From Pseudomonas vanderleydeniana (lineage in GTDB: Bacteria > Pseudomonadota > Gammaproteobacteria > Pseudomonadales > Pseudomonadaceae): a stretch of DNA of 64,000 nt. Below the pieces are notes generated by a model. That model was not told where the DNA came from. It did no database searches and saw only the letters and a list, made by a program, of their open reading frames with translations. The translations under genes and the position numbers were made by a program. This document shows positions 18,161 through 30,555 of the stretch, piece after piece (positions within the stretch are counted from its first letter, which is position 1; each line of letters starts with the position of its first letter). The DNA lies in NCBI RefSeq assembly GCF_014268755.2, contig NZ_CP077093.1:1290001-1354000 (forward strand), written 5' to 3'.

Positions 18161-19971
18161 CAGCGAGGCGTATCCGGCAGGCGCTGGACCTGGCCGCTGA
18201 CGAACTGTGCCCATGGCAGCTGGCGCTCGATCCGCTGGCCCTGGTCCATGCTCAGGCTGCCGGAGAGGCCTTCGATGCGGCTGTCCGGCAGGGCCTTGAG
18301 CTGGCCCAGGCGCGGGGCCAGGCGGTAGGCGTCGACGCCCATGGCGTACAGGCGGCCGAGGCTGCCGGCGGCTTGTGGCCATTGGGCGGTGACCTGTTGA
18401 CGCAATGGGTCGTTGGCATCCAGCAGCCATGGGGTTTCGCAGAAGCGAATGCCATTCATGTCGTTGTACTGGTTGATATCGCCAGTCGCGCTGAACAGGT
18501 GGGAAGTGGCATACACCGGTACGTCACCGGCGTACTGGAAGTTCAGGGTCGGCTTGATCTGCTGGGCCTGTTGTGGTGTCGCGGCGAGGAAGATGAACTC
18601 GATGTCCTGGCGGCGCGAAGGCTGGGCGGAAACCTGGCCGCCGACGGTGCTCTGCAGGCTCTTGGCGCGAGCCTCGCTGTGGCGCAGTTGGAACAGGTCG
18701 GCGATCTGCTGGGCCAGGGCGACGGGCTGGTCGACGCGTTCGACACCGATCACGGTGCCGCCGTTGGCTTCCCAGTCCTGGCGGAAGGCTTTCAGGACAC
18801 GGTCGCCCCATTCGCCTTTCGGTACCATCGCGGCGGCGCGGTGCAGGCCGTCGGCACGGGCGCGACGCGAGACCTCGCGGGCTTCATCCTCGGCGGCCAG
18901 GCCGAACTGGAACAGTTGCGGCGGGTTCTGCGCGCTTTCGCTGTAGTTCAGCGCCAGGGTGGTGATCGGCAGTTGTGGGCGAGCGCTGAGCTGCTTGACC
19001 AGCGGTTTCTCCAGCGGGCCGATGACCAGTTGCACGCCGGCCGCCTGGGCCTTGCGATAGAAATCGTCGAGGGAGGTCAGGCGCGAGCTGTCGTAGAACT
19101 CGATGGCCGGCGGCTTCTGGCCGGCCTGCTGGGCCTGGTACTGGGCAGCCATGAAGCCTTCACGCAGCGCCTTGCCGACCGAGGCCAGCTGGCCTTCGTT
19201 GGGCAGCAGCAGGGCGATCTTGCTCAGTGGCTGGCTGGCCAGTTCCTTGAGCTTCACCAGTGCCTGCGGCAGTTGCTGGGCCGCCGGGTGCTTGGGGTTC
19301 TGTGCTCGCCAGTTGTCGATCGCGGCCTGCTGCTGCTCCAGGGTGCCAGCGGTTTTCACTGCCAGGGCCAGGCTGAGCCAGCCGCTGAGGTCGTCGTTGC
19401 CGGCGGGCTGCAACTGATCGGTCGGCAGGGCGGCAATCAGTGCCCAGATCGCCTCGTGGTTGGCGCGGGCGGCATCGCCGCTGAGCAGCGGTGCGATGAA
19501 GATGCGCTCGCGAGCGGCAGCCAGGGTCTGGCCATCGGCCTCGAGGGCGCGGGCGCGGACGGTCTGGGTGCGGATCTGCTGGTCGACCGGCAGTTCACTC
19601 AGGTGTTCCAGGCTCGGGTGGCTCAGGGCGGTGAGGGCTGCCTTGGGCTGGTTGCGGGTCATCGCCAGTTCGGCGGCCAGCGTGCTGGCAAAGACCTGTT
19701 GGCCCGGCTTGAGCTGGTCCAGTTGCACCTGGGCCAGGATCTGCGAGGCGCGGCCGCTGTCCTTCTGGCGGTAGGCCAGGTCGGCAGCGGTCAGGCGCAG
19801 CAGCGCGGCCTTGTCCGGCGTTTTGCTGGAGGAGGCCTGTTCGAGCAGTTGCTCGATGCTGGCATCCGGGGTCCGTGGAAGTTCGCCAAGGCTGGAAGAG
19901 GGCGAGCTGGCGCAGGCCGCCAGCAGGGCAGCGAGGCAGAGGGCAGAGAACAGCCGCAGGCAAGCGATCAT
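18160..19971 (-). CDS. lpoA: Penicillin-binding protein activator LpoA
   Basis: 603 residues. Lipoprotein signal (LCLAALLAACASS, Cys20), a TPR-like N-terminal domain (about 40-250), and a C-terminal periplasmic-binding-protein-like domain beginning KIALLLPNEGQLASVGKALREGFMAAQY. LpoA stands on the outer membrane and activates PBP1A through the wall. It heads the lpoA-yraN-diaA-dolP operon and is divergent from rsmI, an arrangement shared with E. coli. Confidence 0.93.
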
Positions 19972-20190
19972 GTAAGTGTTCCTGATACTCGATCAAATTA
20001 GCGTGGAATTGTACCCAAGCGCTGGCCGGGGCGCGATGTCGCTGGCGTGAAACCGTCAAATTTGGTCGTACAAGGCATGTCAGAGGCCCGGGTTTTTCCG
20101 CCTGGGTGGGTCCTTCACGCCGTCGTTGAGCATATCGGCAGGGCTTCTACGCGCTACAATGGGTTTTTCGTTCTTCTTGAGGTGTGCGCT

Positions 20191-21063
20191 TTGACTGCTC
20201 CAGGTGCTTTGAATTCCGCGATGGGCTCGCTTTATGTGGTGGCGACGCCCATCGGCAACCTGGATGACATCAGTGCGCGGGCGATGAAGGTGCTGCGCGA
20301 GGTGGCGCTGATCGCGGCGGAGGACACCCGGCATTCGCTGCGGCTGTTGCAGCACTTCGGTATCACCACGCCACTGGCCGCCTGTCATGAGCATAACGAG
20401 CGTGACGAAGGCAGCCGTTTCATTGCCAAGCTGCTGGCGGGCGAGGACGTCGCCCTGATTTCCGACGCCGGCACGCCGCTGATTTCCGATCCCGGCTACC
20501 ACCTGGTGCGCCAGGCGCGTGCCGCGGGTATCCAGGTGGTCCCGGTGCCTGGCCCCTGTGCGTTGATCGCGGCGCTGTCGGCGGCGGGGCTGCCTTCCGA
20601 CCGGTTCATTTTCGAGGGCTTCCTGCCGGCCAAGGCGGTGGGGCGTCGCTCGCGCCTGGAGCAATTGCGCGAAGAACCACGGACGCTGATCTTCTATGAG
20701 GCGCCCCATCGCATTCTCGAGTGCCTGCAGGACATGGAGACGGTGTTCGGTGCCGAGCGTCCGGCGCTGCTGGCGCGTGAGCTGACCAAGACCTTCGAGA
20801 CGCTCAAGGGCCTGCCGCTGGCCGAGCTGCGCAGCTTCGTCGAGGCTGACAGCAACCAGCAGCGGGGCGAGTGCGTGGTGCTGGTCGCCGGTTGGAGCGC
20901 GCCGGAAGGTGACGAAGCGGTCAGCGCCGAGGCCATGCGCATTCTCGACCTGCTGCTCAAGGAGATGCCGCTCAAGCGCGCCGCCGCCTTGGCGGCGGAG
21001 ATCACGGGTGTGCGCAAGAACCTGCTGTACCAGGTGGCGCTGGGCAAGCAGAAAAACGATTGA
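20191..21063 (+). CDS. rsmI: 16S rRNA (cytidine-1402-2'-O)-methyltransferase RsmI
   Basis: About 290 residues of the tetrapyrrole-methylase fold: LYVVATPIGNLDDISARA, AEDTRHSLRLLQHFGI, the SAM-binding ISDAGTPLISDPGYHLV and FYEAPHRILECLQDM. It methylates the ribose of C1402 in the decoding centre. TTG 20191 is preferred because GAGGTG lies 6 bases before it; ATG 20221 (MGSLYVVATP) is the alternative with no clear ribosome site. A TACAAT at 20155-20160 may be the -10. Confidence 0.93.
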   Translation: MTAPGALNSAMGSLYVVATPIGNLDDISARAMKVLREVALIAAEDTRHSLRLLQHFGITTPLAACHEHNERDEGSRFIAKLLAGEDVALISDAGTPLISDPGYHLVRQARAAGIQVVPVPGPCALIAALSAAGLPSDRFIFEGFLPAKAVGRRSRLEQLREEPRTLIFYEAPHRILECLQDMETVFGAERPALLARELTKTFETLKGLPLAELRSFVEADSNQQRGECVVLVAGWSAPEGDEAVSAEAMRILDLLLKEMPLKRAAALAAEITGVRKNLLYQVALGKQKND

Positions 21064-21158
21064 TGATTTACTTGTGGGGCTATTCCTCTATTGATATCGG
21101 AATGGTCCCAGATGCTGCTTTTTGTCCCGGCATGTCGGGGCGATGGCGGCTTTAAAGC

Positions 21159-21187
21159 TTGTCCTTCTGGCCATGTGCCGGTAACCT
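21159..21187 (+). promoter_or_regulatory. Candidate rnpB promoter
   Basis: TTGTCC (21159-21164), 17 bases, TAACCT (21182-21187), placing the start about 7-8 bases downstream, at the 5' end of the RNase P RNA. Confidence 0.5.
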
Positions 21188-21194
21188 GCGCGGC

Positions 21195-21548
21195 GGAGAG
21201 TCGATTGGACAGTCGCTGCCCTCTATGAAAATTAGAGGGGGGAGGAAAGTCCGGGCTCCATAGGGCGGAGTGCCAGGTAATGCCTGGGGGGCGTGAGCCT
21301 ACGGAAAGTGCCACAGAAAATAACCGCCTAAGCACTTCGGTGCCGGTAAGGGTGAAAAGGTGCGGTAAGAGCGCACCGCACGTCTGGTAACAGTTCGTGG
21401 CTAGGTAAACCCCACTCGGAGCAAGACCAAATAGGGTTCCAAGGCGTGGCCCGCGCTGGAACCGGGTAGGTTGCTAAAGATGTCCAGTGATGGCCATCGT
21501 AGAGGAATGACTGTCCTCGACAGAACCCGGCTTACAGATCGACTCTCC
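21195..21548 (+). ncRNA. rnpB: RNase P RNA (bacterial type A)
   Basis: About 354 bases. The ends GGAGAGTCGAT and ATCGACTCTCC pair to close the molecule. Universal blocks are present: GAGGAAAGTCCGGGCTCC (CR-I), GTAAGGGTGAAAAGGTGCGG, AGAGCGCACCGC, AACCCCACTCGGAGCAAGACCAAATAG and the 3' ACAGAACCCGGCTTACAG. It is the catalytic RNA that trims the 5' leader of tRNAs. Confidence 0.97.
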
Positions 21549-21756
21549 ACTTCTTTCCCTCCCTGCCTGCAATCGCTGGCAGAAGCGCATTTGTAATATC
21601 GAAAAAATCTTACTCTTAACAAATCACTTTAACTTCTGACCTCAAGTTTCTGAGGTGCATGGAGTTTGTCCGGAAGAAACACCTCCAGATTCTCGCAAAG
21701 TCTCCCTTTACGCTCCTAAATCTCCGTTCTGTAAGGGTTTTCCTTAAGACCGTGCC

Positions 21757-21786
21757 TTGACGGTGTGGTGGGCGCATTCCTATAGT
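21757..21786 (+). promoter_or_regulatory. Promoter Pmra of the dcw cluster
   Basis: TTGACG (21757-21762), 18 bases, TATAGT (21781-21786). A start near 21793 would put the AAGTGG repeats directly at the transcript start. The remainder of the 21549-21756 gap is AT-richer and shows no gene that I can support. Confidence 0.75.
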
Positions 21787-21792
21787 GTGCGC

Positions 21793-21827
21793 AAGTGGAG
21801 GAAAGTGGCATGAAGTGGGTTTTTTGG
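21793..21827 (+). promoter_or_regulatory. Probable MraZ operator (three AAGTGG repeats)
   Basis: AAGTGG occurs at 21793, 21803 and 21813, an exact 10-base period, and a further TGG at 21825. MraZ in E. coli binds TGGGN-type direct repeats spaced by 5 bases upstream of its own gene, which fits this arrangement. Confidence 0.75.
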
Positions 21828-21860
21828 ACGTAAAACGCTAATATTTGGAGAAACGCAACT

Positions 21861-22316
21861 GTGTTTCGCGGAGCCAACGCTATCAGTCTCGATGCCAAGG
21901 GCCGTCTCGCCATGCCGAGTCGGTACCGTGACGAGCTCGATTCGCGTAGTTCCGGACAGTTGATCGTGACCATTGATGCGGTCGATCCCTGCTTATGTGT
22001 GTACCCACTCGACGAGTGGGAACTGATTGAAACCAAGTTGCGTGCGTTGCCGTCGTTGCGGGAAGAGAACCGTCGCCTGCAGCGCTTGCTGATTGGTAAT
22101 GCCGTCGACCTCGAACTCGACGGCAGTGGTCGTTTCCTGGTGCCGCCACGCCTGCGCGAATACGCGAAGTTGGATAAGCGCGCGATGTTGGTGGGCCAGC
22201 TGAACAAGTTTCAACTGTGGGACGAGGACGCCTGGAACGCTGTTGCTGCAGCGGACCTGGCGGCTATTCAACAACCGGGCGCGATGCCTGATGAACTGCG
22301 TGATCTGATCCTGTGA
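21861..22316 (+). CDS. mraZ: Transcriptional regulator MraZ
   Basis: 151 residues with two AbrB/SpoVT-like MraZ halves ([26 protein letters not shown] and [20 protein letters not shown], each with the DxKGR/DGSGR signature). It is a dodecameric DNA-binding repressor of its own promoter. Starts at GTG 21861 after TTTGGAGAAA. First gene of the dcw cluster; its stop overlaps rsmH (GTGA). Confidence 0.96.
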   Translation: MFRGANAISLDAKGRLAMPSRYRDELDSRSSGQLIVTIDAVDPCLCVYPLDEWELIETKLRALPSLREENRRLQRLLIGNAVDLELDGSGRFLVPPRLREYAKLDKRAMLVGQLNKFQLWDEDAWNAVAAADLAAIQQPGAMPDELRDLIL

Positions 22317-23256
22317 CTATTGATAGCGGCTTTAACCACATCACCGTACTGCTTGACGAAGCCGTCGAGGCTCTCGCCGTACGCCCTGATGGCTGCTATC
22401 TGGATGGCACCTTCGGTCGGGGCGGGCATAGTCGTCTCATTCTCAGCCGGCTCGGACCCGATGGCCGGCTTCTCGGCTTCGATAAAGATCCACAGGCGAT
22501 TGCCACCGGGCAAGCGCTAGCGGCCGAAGACGGCCGCTTTGTCGTTGTGCAGCGCAGCTTTGCCGAGCTGGGTGCGGAGGTCGTCGAACGGCACATGGCC
22601 GGCAAGGTCAACGGCATCCTGCTCGACCTGGGTGTCTCTTCGCCCCAGCTGGATGACCCGGAGCGCGGCTTCAGTTTCATGAACGACGGCCCGCTGGACA
22701 TGCGCATGGACCCGTCGCGGGGTATCAGTGCCGCCGAGTTCATCGCCACCGCGCCGGTAGAGGAAATTGCCCGCGTCTTCAAGGAATATGGTGAAGAGCG
22801 TTTCGCCGGCCGCATGGCCCGCGCCGTGGTCGAGCGCCGCGAGATCAAGCCTTTCGAACGTACGGCCGACCTGGCCGAGGTGCTGAAGGTCGCCAACCCG
22901 GCCTGGGAGAAGGGCAAGAACCCGGCGACCCGCGCGTTCCAGGGGCTGCGCATTCACGTCAACAACGAGCTGGGCGACCTCGAGGCCGGCCTCGAAGCGG
23001 CGCTGGATGCCCTGGAGGTCGGCGGCCGCCTGGTGGTGATCAGCTTCCATTCGCTGGAAGACCGCATCGTCAAGCTGTTCATGCGTCGCCTGGTCAAGGG
23101 CGAGGAAGACAACCTGCCGCGCAACCTGCCGGTCCGCCACCAGGCGTTCGAACCGCGTATCAAGGTGCACGGCAAGGCCCAGTTCGCCTCGGAGGCCGAA
23201 CTCAAGGCCAACCCGCGTGCCCGTAGTGCCGTCATGCGTGTCGCGGAGAAATTGCG

Positions 23257-23260
<4 letters not shown>
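22313..23260 (+). CDS. rsmH: 16S rRNA (cytosine-1402-N4)-methyltransferase RsmH (MraW)
   Basis: 315 residues: [36 protein letters not shown] carries the SAM site, [20 protein letters not shown] is the family core, and [17 protein letters not shown] and [12 protein letters not shown] blocks follow. It methylates the base of C1402, the same nucleotide whose ribose is modified by RsmI encoded 1.3 kb upstream. GTG start at 22313 overlapping mraZ. Confidence 0.97.
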
Positions 23261-25285
<2,025 letters not shown>

Positions 25286-25286
<1 letters not shown>

Positions 25287-26749
25287 TGTCCTTGAGCCTG
25301 AACAAGATTTTCCCGCACGCCGGCCGCGATCTGTTGATTCGCGAATTGGCGCTCGACAGCCGCAAGGTTCGCGCCGGGGACCTGTTCCTGGCCGTGCCCG
25401 GTGGCAAGGTCGACGGTCGCAACCATATCGCCGATGCCTTGCAGCGCGGCGCGGCGGCGGTCGCCTATGAGGCCGAAGGCGCTACCGTGCTGCCGATCAC
25501 CGATGTTCCGCTGATTCCGGTCAAGGGCCTGGTCGCGCAGTTGTCGGAAATTGCCGGACGCTTCTATGGCGAGCCGAGCCGACAACTGAACCTGGTGGGC
25601 GTCACCGGTACCAACGGCAAGACCAGCGTCAGCCAACTGGTGGCGCAGGCCCTGGACCTGCTCGGCCAGCGTTGTGGCATTCTCGGTACCCTGGGCAGCG
25701 GCTTTCATGGTGCATTGAACAGCGGCATGCTCACCACGCCGGATCCTATCGCGGTGCAGGCGACCCTGGCGGACCTCAAGAGCGCCGGTGCCAAGGCGGT
25801 GGCCATGGAGGTCTCCTCCCATGGCCTCGACCAGGGCCGGGTCAGCGCCCTGGCGTTCGACGTGGCGGTGTTGACCAACCTTTCGCGCGACCATCTCGAT
25901 TACCACGGCACCATGCAGGCCTATGGTGCGGCCAAGGCCAAGCTGTTCGACTGGGCCAACCTGCGTTGCCGGGTGATCAACCTCGACGACGACTTCGGCC
26001 GGCAACTGGCGGCCGGCGAGCATGAATCGCGGCTGATCACCTACAGCCTGCTGGACAGCAGCGCCTACCTGTATTGCCGCAACGCACAGTTCGGCGATGA
26101 AGGCGTGCGCGCCACGCTGGTGACCCCGCAAGGCGAGTACCACCTGCGCAGCACGCTGCTTGGCCGTTTCAACCTGAGCAACGTGCTGGCCGCGGTCGGT
26201 GCGCTGCTGGGGCTGGACTACGCCCTGGATGAAATCCTGCGGGTATTGCCGCAGCTGGAAGGCCCGGCTGGTCGCATGCAGCGGCTGGGCGGTGGCACGC
26301 GGCCGCTGGTGGTGGTCGACTACGCACATACACCGGATGCCTTGGAAAAGGTCCTGCTGGCCCTGCGCCCACACGCCAAGGGCCAGTTGCGTTGCCTGTT
26401 CGGCTGCGGCGGTGACCGCGATCGCGGCAAGCGCCCGCTGATGGCCGAGCTGGCCGAGCGCCTGGCCGACAGCGTGCTGGTGACCGACGACAACCCGCGT
26501 ACCGAAGATCCCCTGCAGATCTTCGACGACATTCGCCCCGGCTTCAGTGCCCCCGATGCCGTGCGCTTCGTGGCCGGTCGTGGCCTGGCGATTGCCGAGC
26601 TGGTCGCTGCCGCCAGTGTTGACGACGTGCTCGTCCTGGCCGGCAAGGGACATGAGGACTACCAGGAGATCAACGGCGAGCGCCACGCCTTCTCCGACCT
26701 GGTCGAAGCCGCCAAGGCTCTGGATGCCTGGGAGGCCGCCAATGCTTGA
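25286..26749 (+). CDS. murE: UDP-MurNAc-tripeptide synthetase MurE
   Basis: 487 residues. The ATP loop is GVTGTNGKTSVSQLVAQAL, the Mur ligase central domain has EVSSHGLDQGRVSAL and LSRDHLDYHGTMQAYGAAK, and the DNPRTEDP motif identifies meso-diaminopimelate specificity. It adds the third residue of the stem peptide. ATG 25286 overlaps the ftsI TGA, with AAAGGAGG upstream; TTG 25283 is less likely. Confidence 0.97.
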
Positions 26750-28121
26750 AGCCATGAAACTGAGCGCTGTCGCCAATGCCTTGTCCGGTCGCCTGAGTGC
26801 GGCCGATGCCAGTTTTACCGGGGTGAGTATCGACAGCCGGTCGATCCAGCCTGGCCAGTTGTTCGTTGCCCTGACCGGACCTCGTTTCGACGGGCATGAT
26901 TACCTGGATGACGTGGCGGCCAAGGGGGCTGTCGCGGCGCTGGTGGAACGTGAAGTCGCCGACAGCCAGTTGCCGCAACTGGTGGTGCGCGATACCCGCC
27001 TGGCCCTGGGGCAACTGGGGGCGTTGAATCGTGCCTTGTTCAACCAGCCGGTGGCCGCAGTGACCGGTTCCAGTGGCAAGACCACGGTCAAGGAGATGCT
27101 GGCGAGCATTCTGCGCACCCGTGGCCTGGTTCTGGCGACCCGTGGCAACCTGAACAATGACCTGGGCGTGCCGCTGACCCTGCTCGAACTGGCTGCGGAG
27201 CACAGTGCTGCGGTGATTGAGCTGGGCGCTTCACGCATCGGCGAAATCGCCTACACCGTTGCCATGACCAGGCCGCACGTGGCGATCCTGAACAATGCCG
27301 GAACCGCCCATGTCGGCGAGTTCGGTGGCCCGGAGAAAATCGTCGAGGCCAAGGGCGAGATCATCGAGGGCCTGCAGGCCGACGGCACCGCCGTGCTCAA
27401 CCTGGACGACAAGGCCTTCCCGATCTGGAGGGCCCGCGCCGGCGAGCGCAAGGTGCTGACCTTCGCCCTGGACAACGACGCCGCCGATTTCCATGCCCGC
27501 GCGGTTTCCCGTGATGCGCGTGGCTGCCCGCAGTTCGAGCTGCACGGTCCGCAAGGTTCGGCAACGGTCCAGCTGAACCTGCTGGGTACCCACAACGTCG
27601 CCAATGCCCTGGCTGCTGCTGCCGCCGCCCATGCGCTGGGTGTGTCCCTGCCGGGCATCGTCGCTGGCCTGGAAGCGGTCCAGCCGGTGAAGGGTCGGAC
27701 GGTAGCGCAATTGGCAATCAATGGCATTCGTGTAATTGACGATACCTACAACGCGAACCCCACCTCAATGTGCGCCGCCGTTGATATACTCGCCGGCTTT
27801 TCCGGCCGCACCGTCCTGGTGCTCGGAGATATCGGCGAGTTGGGCGAGTGGGCGGAGCAGGGGCATCGTGAAGTAGGGGCTTACGCCTCAGGCAAGGTTT
27901 CCGCGCTGTATGCGGTGGGACCGATGATGGCCCACGCCGTCGACGCATTTGGCCAGCACGCTCGTCATTTCGCCACCCAGGCCGATCTGATCGAGGCGCT
28001 TGGCGCCGAACAAGACACCAATACCACCATTTTGATCAAGGGTTCGCGCAGCGCGGCGATGGAGAACATCGTGGCGGCTCTGTGCGGGCCTGCGCCTCAT
28101 ATCAAGGGAGAGACGCATTAA
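26742..28121 (+). CDS. murF: UDP-MurNAc-pentapeptide synthetase MurF
   Basis: 459 residues: substrate domain ([29 protein letters not shown]), ATP loop [31 protein letters not shown] and the C-terminal [13 protein letters not shown] and [12 protein letters not shown]. Adds D-Ala-D-Ala to complete the pentapeptide. The ATG at 26742 overlaps the end of murE by 8 bases, with GGAGG just before it; the longer frame from 26547 is the murE shadow. Confidence 0.97.
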   Translation: MLEAMKLSAVANALSGRLSAADASFTGVSIDSRSIQPGQLFVALTGPRFDGHDYLDDVAAKGAVAALVEREVADSQLPQLVVRDTRLALGQLGALNRALFNQPVAAVTGSSGKTTVKEMLASILRTRGLVLATRGNLNNDLGVPLTLLELAAEHSAAVIELGASRIGEIAYTVAMTRPHVAILNNAGTAHVGEFGGPEKIVEAKGEIIEGLQADGTAVLNLDDKAFPIWRARAGERKVLTFALDNDAADFHARAVSRDARGCPQFELHGPQGSATVQLNLLGTHNVANALAAAAAAHALGVSLPGIVAGLEAVQPVKGRTVAQLAINGIRVIDDTYNANPTSMCAAVDILAGFSGRTVLVLGDIGELGEWAEQGHREVGAYASGKVSALYAVGPMMAHAVDAFGQHARHFATQADLIEALGAEQDTNTTILIKGSRSAAMENIVAALCGPAPHIKGETH

Positions 28122-29203
28122 TGCTGCTGCTGCTAGCGGAGTACCTGCAACAGTTCTACAAAGGCTTCGCGGTCTTCCAGTACCTGACCCTGCGCGGGAT
28201 TCTCGGGGTGCTGACCGCGCTGTCTCTGTCGCTGTTCCTGGGCCCGTGGATGATTCGTACCCTGCAGAGCCTGCAGATCGGCCAGGCAGTTCGCAACGAC
28301 GGCCCGCAATCGCACCTGTCCAAGTCCGGTACGCCGACCATGGGTGGTGCGCTGATCCTGTCGTCCATCGGTGTCAGCACCCTGCTGTGGGCCGACCTGC
28401 ACAATCGTTATGTCTGGGTGGTCCTGCTGGTGACCCTGCTGTTCGGCGCCATCGGTTGGGTCGATGACTACCGCAAGGTGATCGAAAAGAACTCGCGTGG
28501 CCTGCCAAGCCGCTGGAAGTATTTCTGGCAGTCGGTGTTCGGCCTGGGCGCGGCGATTTTCCTGTTCATGACTGCACAGACCCCGGTGGAAACCACCCTG
28601 ATCGTGCCGATGCTCAAGGACGTCAGCATTCCCCTGGGCGTGGGCTTCGTGGTCCTGACCTATTTCGTGATCGTCGGCTCGAGCAACGCGGTCAACCTGA
28701 CCGACGGCCTCGACGGCCTGGCGATCATGCCGACGGTGATGGTCGGCGGTGCGCTGGGCATCTTCTGCTACCTGTCGGGTAACGTGAAGTTCGCCGAATA
28801 CCTGCTGATCCCCTATGTACCGGGAGCCGGTGAGCTGATCGTGTTCTGCGGCGCGTTGATCGGTGCCGGCCTGGGCTTCCTCTGGTTCAACACCTATCCG
28901 GCCCAGGTCTTCATGGGTGACGTCGGCGCGCTGGCGCTGGGCGCGGCCCTGGGCACCATCGCGGTGATCGTTCGCCAGGAAATCGTCCTGTTCATCATGG
29001 GCGGCGTGTTCGTCATGGAGACCCTGTCGGTGGTCATCCAGGTCGCCTCCTTCAAGATGACCGGTCGCCGGGTGTTCCGCATGGCACCGATTCACCACCA
29101 CTTTGAACTCAAGGGCTGGCCCGAGCCACGCGTGATCGTCCGTTTCTGGATCATCACCGTGATCCTGGTGCTGATCGGCCTTGCCACCCTGAAGCTGAGG
29201 TAG
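28121..29203 (+). CDS. mraY: Phospho-MurNAc-pentapeptide transferase MraY
   Basis: 360 residues and about ten transmembrane helices. Motifs: [28 protein letters not shown] (Mg-binding DD), [28 protein letters not shown] and [13 protein letters not shown]. It makes lipid I on undecaprenyl phosphate. ATG 28121 shares a base with the murF TAA (TAATG). Confidence 0.97.
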   Translation: MLLLLAEYLQQFYKGFAVFQYLTLRGILGVLTALSLSLFLGPWMIRTLQSLQIGQAVRNDGPQSHLSKSGTPTMGGALILSSIGVSTLLWADLHNRYVWVVLLVTLLFGAIGWVDDYRKVIEKNSRGLPSRWKYFWQSVFGLGAAIFLFMTAQTPVETTLIVPMLKDVSIPLGVGFVVLTYFVIVGSSNAVNLTDGLDGLAIMPTVMVGGALGIFCYLSGNVKFAEYLLIPYVPGAGELIVFCGALIGAGLGFLWFNTYPAQVFMGDVGALALGAALGTIAVIVRQEIVLFIMGGVFVMETLSVVIQVASFKMTGRRVFRMAPIHHHFELKGWPEPRVIVRFWIITVILVLIGLATLKLR

Positions 29204-29208
29204 AACCC

Positions 29209-30555
29209 GTGTCGCTGATCGCTTCTGACCACTTCCGCATCGTTGTCGGCCTCGGCAAGAGCGGCATGTCCCTGGTTCGCTTCCTGGCGAACCGGGGCGT
29301 TGCCTTTGCGGTGGCCGACACGCGGGAGAATCCACCGGAGCTGGCCACGCTGCGCCGTGACTATCCACAGGTGGAAGTGCGTTGTGGCGAGCTGGACGTC
29401 GACTTCCTCTGCCGTGCCGACGAGCTCTACGTGAGCCCCGGCCTGGCCCTGGCGACCCCGGCCCTGCAGGCCGCGGCGGCCCGTGGCGTGAAGCTGTCCG
29501 GTGATATCGAGCTGTTCACGCGTAACGCGAAGGCGCCGATCGTCGCGATCACCGGTTCCAACGCCAAGAGCACCGTGACCACCCTGGTGGGCGAAATGGC
29601 GGTAGCCGCCGGCAAGCGCGTGGCGGTCGGGGGCAACCTCGGTACCCCGGCGCTGGACCTGCTCGGCGATGACATCGAACTCTATGTGCTGGAGCTCTCG
29701 AGCTTCCAGCTGGAAACCACCGATCAGCTGAATGCCGAAGTGGCGACCGTACTCAACATCAGCGAAGACCACATGGACCGCTACAGCGGCCTGCCGGCCT
29801 ATCACCTGGCCAAGCACCGGATCTTCCGGGGTGCCAGGCAGGTGGTGGTCAACCGTCAGGATGCCCTGTCCCGGCCGCTGATGAGCGAAGGCCTGCCGTG
29901 CTGGACCTTCGGCCTGGGCAAGCCGGACTTCAAGGCCTTCGGCTTGCGCGAGGAAGGCGGCGAGAAGTACCTGGCCTTCGAGTTCCAGAACCTGATGCCG
30001 GTGCGCGAGCTGAAGATCCGTGGTGCCCACAACCAGTCCAACGCGCTGGCCGCGCTGGCGCTCGGGCATGCCGTCGGGCTGCCGTTCGACGCCATGCTTT
30101 CGAGCCTGCGTACCTTCGCGGGCCTTGAGCACCGTTGCCAGTGGGTGCGCGAGCATGCTGGCGTGAACTACTACAACGACTCCAAGGCGACCAACGTCGG
30201 TGCGGCACTGGCCGCGATCGAGGGCCTGGGTGCCGATATCGACGGCAAGCTGGTGCTGATCGCCGGCGGCGATGGCAAGGGCGCGGATTTCTCCGCCCTG
30301 CGGGCGCCGGTCGCGGCCAATTGCCGGGCGGTGGTCCTGCTCGGGCGCGACGCCGAACTCCTGGCCCAGGCGTTGGGCGACGAGGTGCCATTGATTCGCG
30401 TGCAGACCCTGGACGAGGCGGTGCTGCGTTGCGCCGAACTGGCCCAGGCCGGCGATGCCGTGCTGTTGTCGCCGGCTTGCGCGAGCCTCGACATGTTCAA
30501 GAACTTCGAAGAGCGCGGGCGGCTGTTCGCCAGTGCCGTGGAGGGCTTGGCATGA
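29209..30555 (+). CDS. murD: UDP-MurNAc-L-alanine:D-glutamate ligase MurD
   Basis: 448 residues. N-terminal nucleotide-binding-like part (RIVVGLGKSGMSLVRFLANRG), ATP loop ITGSNAKSTVTTLVGEM, LELSSFQLETT, NISEDHMDRY and C-terminal NDSKATNVGAALAAIEGL. Starts at GTG 29209, 5 bases after the mraY stop. Confidence 0.97.
   Translation: MSLIASDHFRIVVGLGKSGMSLVRFLANRGVAFAVADTRENPPELATLRRDYPQVEVRCGELDVDFLCRADELYVSPGLALATPALQAAAARGVKLSGDIELFTRNAKAPIVAITGSNAKSTVTTLVGEMAVAAGKRVAVGGNLGTPALDLLGDDIELYVLELSSFQLETTDQLNAEVATVLNISEDHMDRYSGLPAYHLAKHRIFRGARQVVVNRQDALSRPLMSEGLPCWTFGLGKPDFKAFGLREEGGEKYLAFEFQNLMPVRELKIRGAHNQSNALAALALGHAVGLPFDAMLSSLRTFAGLEHRCQWVREHAGVNYYNDSKATNVGAALAAIEGLGADIDGKLVLIAGGDGKGADFSALRAPVAANCRAVVLLGRDAELLAQALGDEVPLIRVQTLDEAVLRCAELAQAGDAVLLSPACASLDMFKNFEERGRLFASAVEGLA

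Noticed and set aside
18373..20001. 542-codon plus-strand frame opposite lpoA
   Set aside because: Composition is shadow-like (Gly/Leu/Gln-rich, no motif), while the minus strand encodes a clear LpoA.
20126..20160. TTGAGC and TACAAT as an rsmI promoter
   Set aside because: Spacing of 23 bases is too long; only the -10 is kept as a possibility.
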